Notes under the pieces: model-generated
Database searches by the model: none
Seen by the model: the letters and a program-made list of their open reading frames with translations, nothing else
Told to the model about the DNA's origin: nothing
Part shown: positions 63,101 to 64,000 of the stretch, one piece after another
How the letters are laid out: every line of letters starts with the position of its first letter
How positions within the stretch are numbered: position 1 is the stretch's first letter
NCBI RefSeq assembly: GCF_027409185.1
Contig: NC_084463.1
Coordinates: 43,006,407 to 43,070,406, forward strand
Direction of reading: 5' to 3'
DNA: 64,000 bases
Source of the DNA: Cynocephalus volans
Lineage: Eukaryota; Chordata; Mammalia; Dermoptera; Cynocephalidae
Position numbers and translations under genes: made by a program

Positions 63101-64000
63101 CTCTTCTTTTTTTGTTAGCCATGCTAATGGCTTGTCAATTTTATTTATCTTTTCAAAAAAACAACTTTTTGATTCATTGATCTTTTGTGTTGTTTTTTGG
63201 GTTTCAATTTCATTCAGTTCTGCTCTGATCTTAATGATTTCTTTCCATCTGCTAACTTTAGGTTTGGATTGTTCTTGTTTTTCTAGATCTTTAAGGTGAA
63301 GTGTTAGGTTGTTCACTTGCCATCTTTCCATTCTTCTGAGGTGAGCATTTAATGCAATAAATTTCCCCCATAATACTGCTTTTGCAGTATCCCACAGGTT
63401 TTGGTATGATGTATCATTATTTTCATTAGTTTCAATAAATTTTTGATTTTCTGCTTGATTTCTTCTTGGACCCATAAGTCATTAAGTATAATGCTGTTTA
63501 ATTTCCATGTGTTTGTATAGTTTCCAGAATTTCATTTGTTATTGATTTCTAGTTTTAATCCATTATGGTCTGCGAAAATACATGGGATAATTCCAATTTT
63601 TTTGAATTTGTTGAGACTTGATTTGTGACCTAATATGTGATCTATCCTGGAGAATGATCCATGTGCTGATGAGAAGAATGAATATTCTGAGGTTGTTGGA
63701 TGGAATGTTCTGTAGATATCTGCCAAGTCCAATTGGTCTAGAGTCTTGTTTAGATCTTGTGTTTCTCTGCTGATTCTTTGCCTAGATGATCTGTCCAATA
63801 TTGACAGTGGGGTGTTCAGGTCACCTGCTATTATGATATTAGTGTCTATTTCCTTCTTTAGGTCTAATAGAGTTTGTTTTATAAATCTGGCTGCTCCAAC
63901 ATTGGGTGTGTACATATTTATGATTGTTATGTCTTCTTGATGGATCAGTCCTTTTATCATTAAGTAGTGTCCCTCATTGTCTCTTTTTATGGTTTTTAGT
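60200..64000 (-). mobile_element. Relatively young L1, 3' UTR to endonuclease domain, runs off the window
   Basis: T-rich poly-A complement at about 60197-60240, 3' UTR with C/T-rich tract (60290-60325) and ORF2 in long open stretches: C-terminus 60433-60816 ([10 protein letters not shown]), 61113-61421, 61663-61929, RT 62110-62796 (FADDMILYI), 62793-63122, 63086-63475 and endonuclease 63532-63960 (GDLNTPLS, SRIDHILGH, ADHNGLKLE). Only a handful of stops and frameshifts separate them, far fewer than in the other copies. The ORF2 start and ORF1 would be beyond 64000. Inactive as it stands; in the L1 S-D-H endonuclease motif the Ser reads Ala. Confidence 0.9.

Overview
The window is mammalian nuclear DNA. 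It holds no bacterial or organellar genes. It shows spliced KRAB zinc-finger gene architecture, CpG-island promoters and a dense layering of L1, LTR, DNA-transposon and tRNA-derived SINE insertions. Alu, B1 and ruminant SINEs were not seen. The SINEs here (4938-5080, 9110-9242, 10268-10453, 37045-37084, 41585-41671, 58278-58395) have a tRNA-Ile-like head reading GGGCCGGCCCGTGGCTCACT. From memory this matches the CYN SINEs of colugos (Dermoptera), so a flying lemur is the best guess; that is inference, not a database result.

Left part (1-7500): nested L1 3' fragments. One L1 3' UTR was itself hit by a 641-bp retroposon-like segment carrying five ~106-bp GC-rich tandem repeats, flanked by 16-bp target-site duplications (TSDs). 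A 251-bp near-perfect palindrome and a CYN SINE follow.

Centre-left (7930-27900): one complete spliced KRAB-C2H2 gene on the + strand. It has a CpG-island promoter and non-coding exon 1 near 8050-8154, exon 2 with the start codon (11931-11989), a KRAB-A exon (21432-21558), a KRAB-B exon (21798-21887) and a zinc-finger exon (24226-27011). The four coding segments total 3018 nt and stay in one frame, giving 1005 residues with 25 canonical fingers. The KRAB region and linker resemble ZNF717 as I remember it. Internal finger blocks are duplicated. More fingers lie decayed beyond the stop codon, one of them split by a pogo/Tigger-type element. Introns carry old LTRs and a decayed antisense L1.

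Middle (27900-42300): L1 fragments; a MaLR (THE1/MST-type) provirus with both LTRs (33201-35595) inside an old L1; a 40-bp tailless SINE head that stops at the anticodon loop; and a second CpG-rich block (about 40150-40760) with a sequence like exon 1 of ZNF91-type KRAB genes but no gene body in view.

Right part (42300-64000): a ~10-kb class I endogenous retrovirus on the - strand (45120-55181) inserted into an L1. It has two LTRs, a PBS resembling tRNA-Arg, decayed gag-pro-pol and an env-like region that I cannot place. Then come a diverged duplicate of the zinc-finger gene's intron 1 (57520-58675), an LTR sharing only one end with the provirus LTR, and a relatively young L1 (- strand) running off the right edge.

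The only gene likely to make a working protein is the zinc-finger gene. KRAB zinc-finger proteins typically silence retroelements through TRIM28/KAP1, which fits a neighbourhood so heavily invaded by them. No RNA genes other than tRNA-derived SINEs and no CRISPR arrays were seen.
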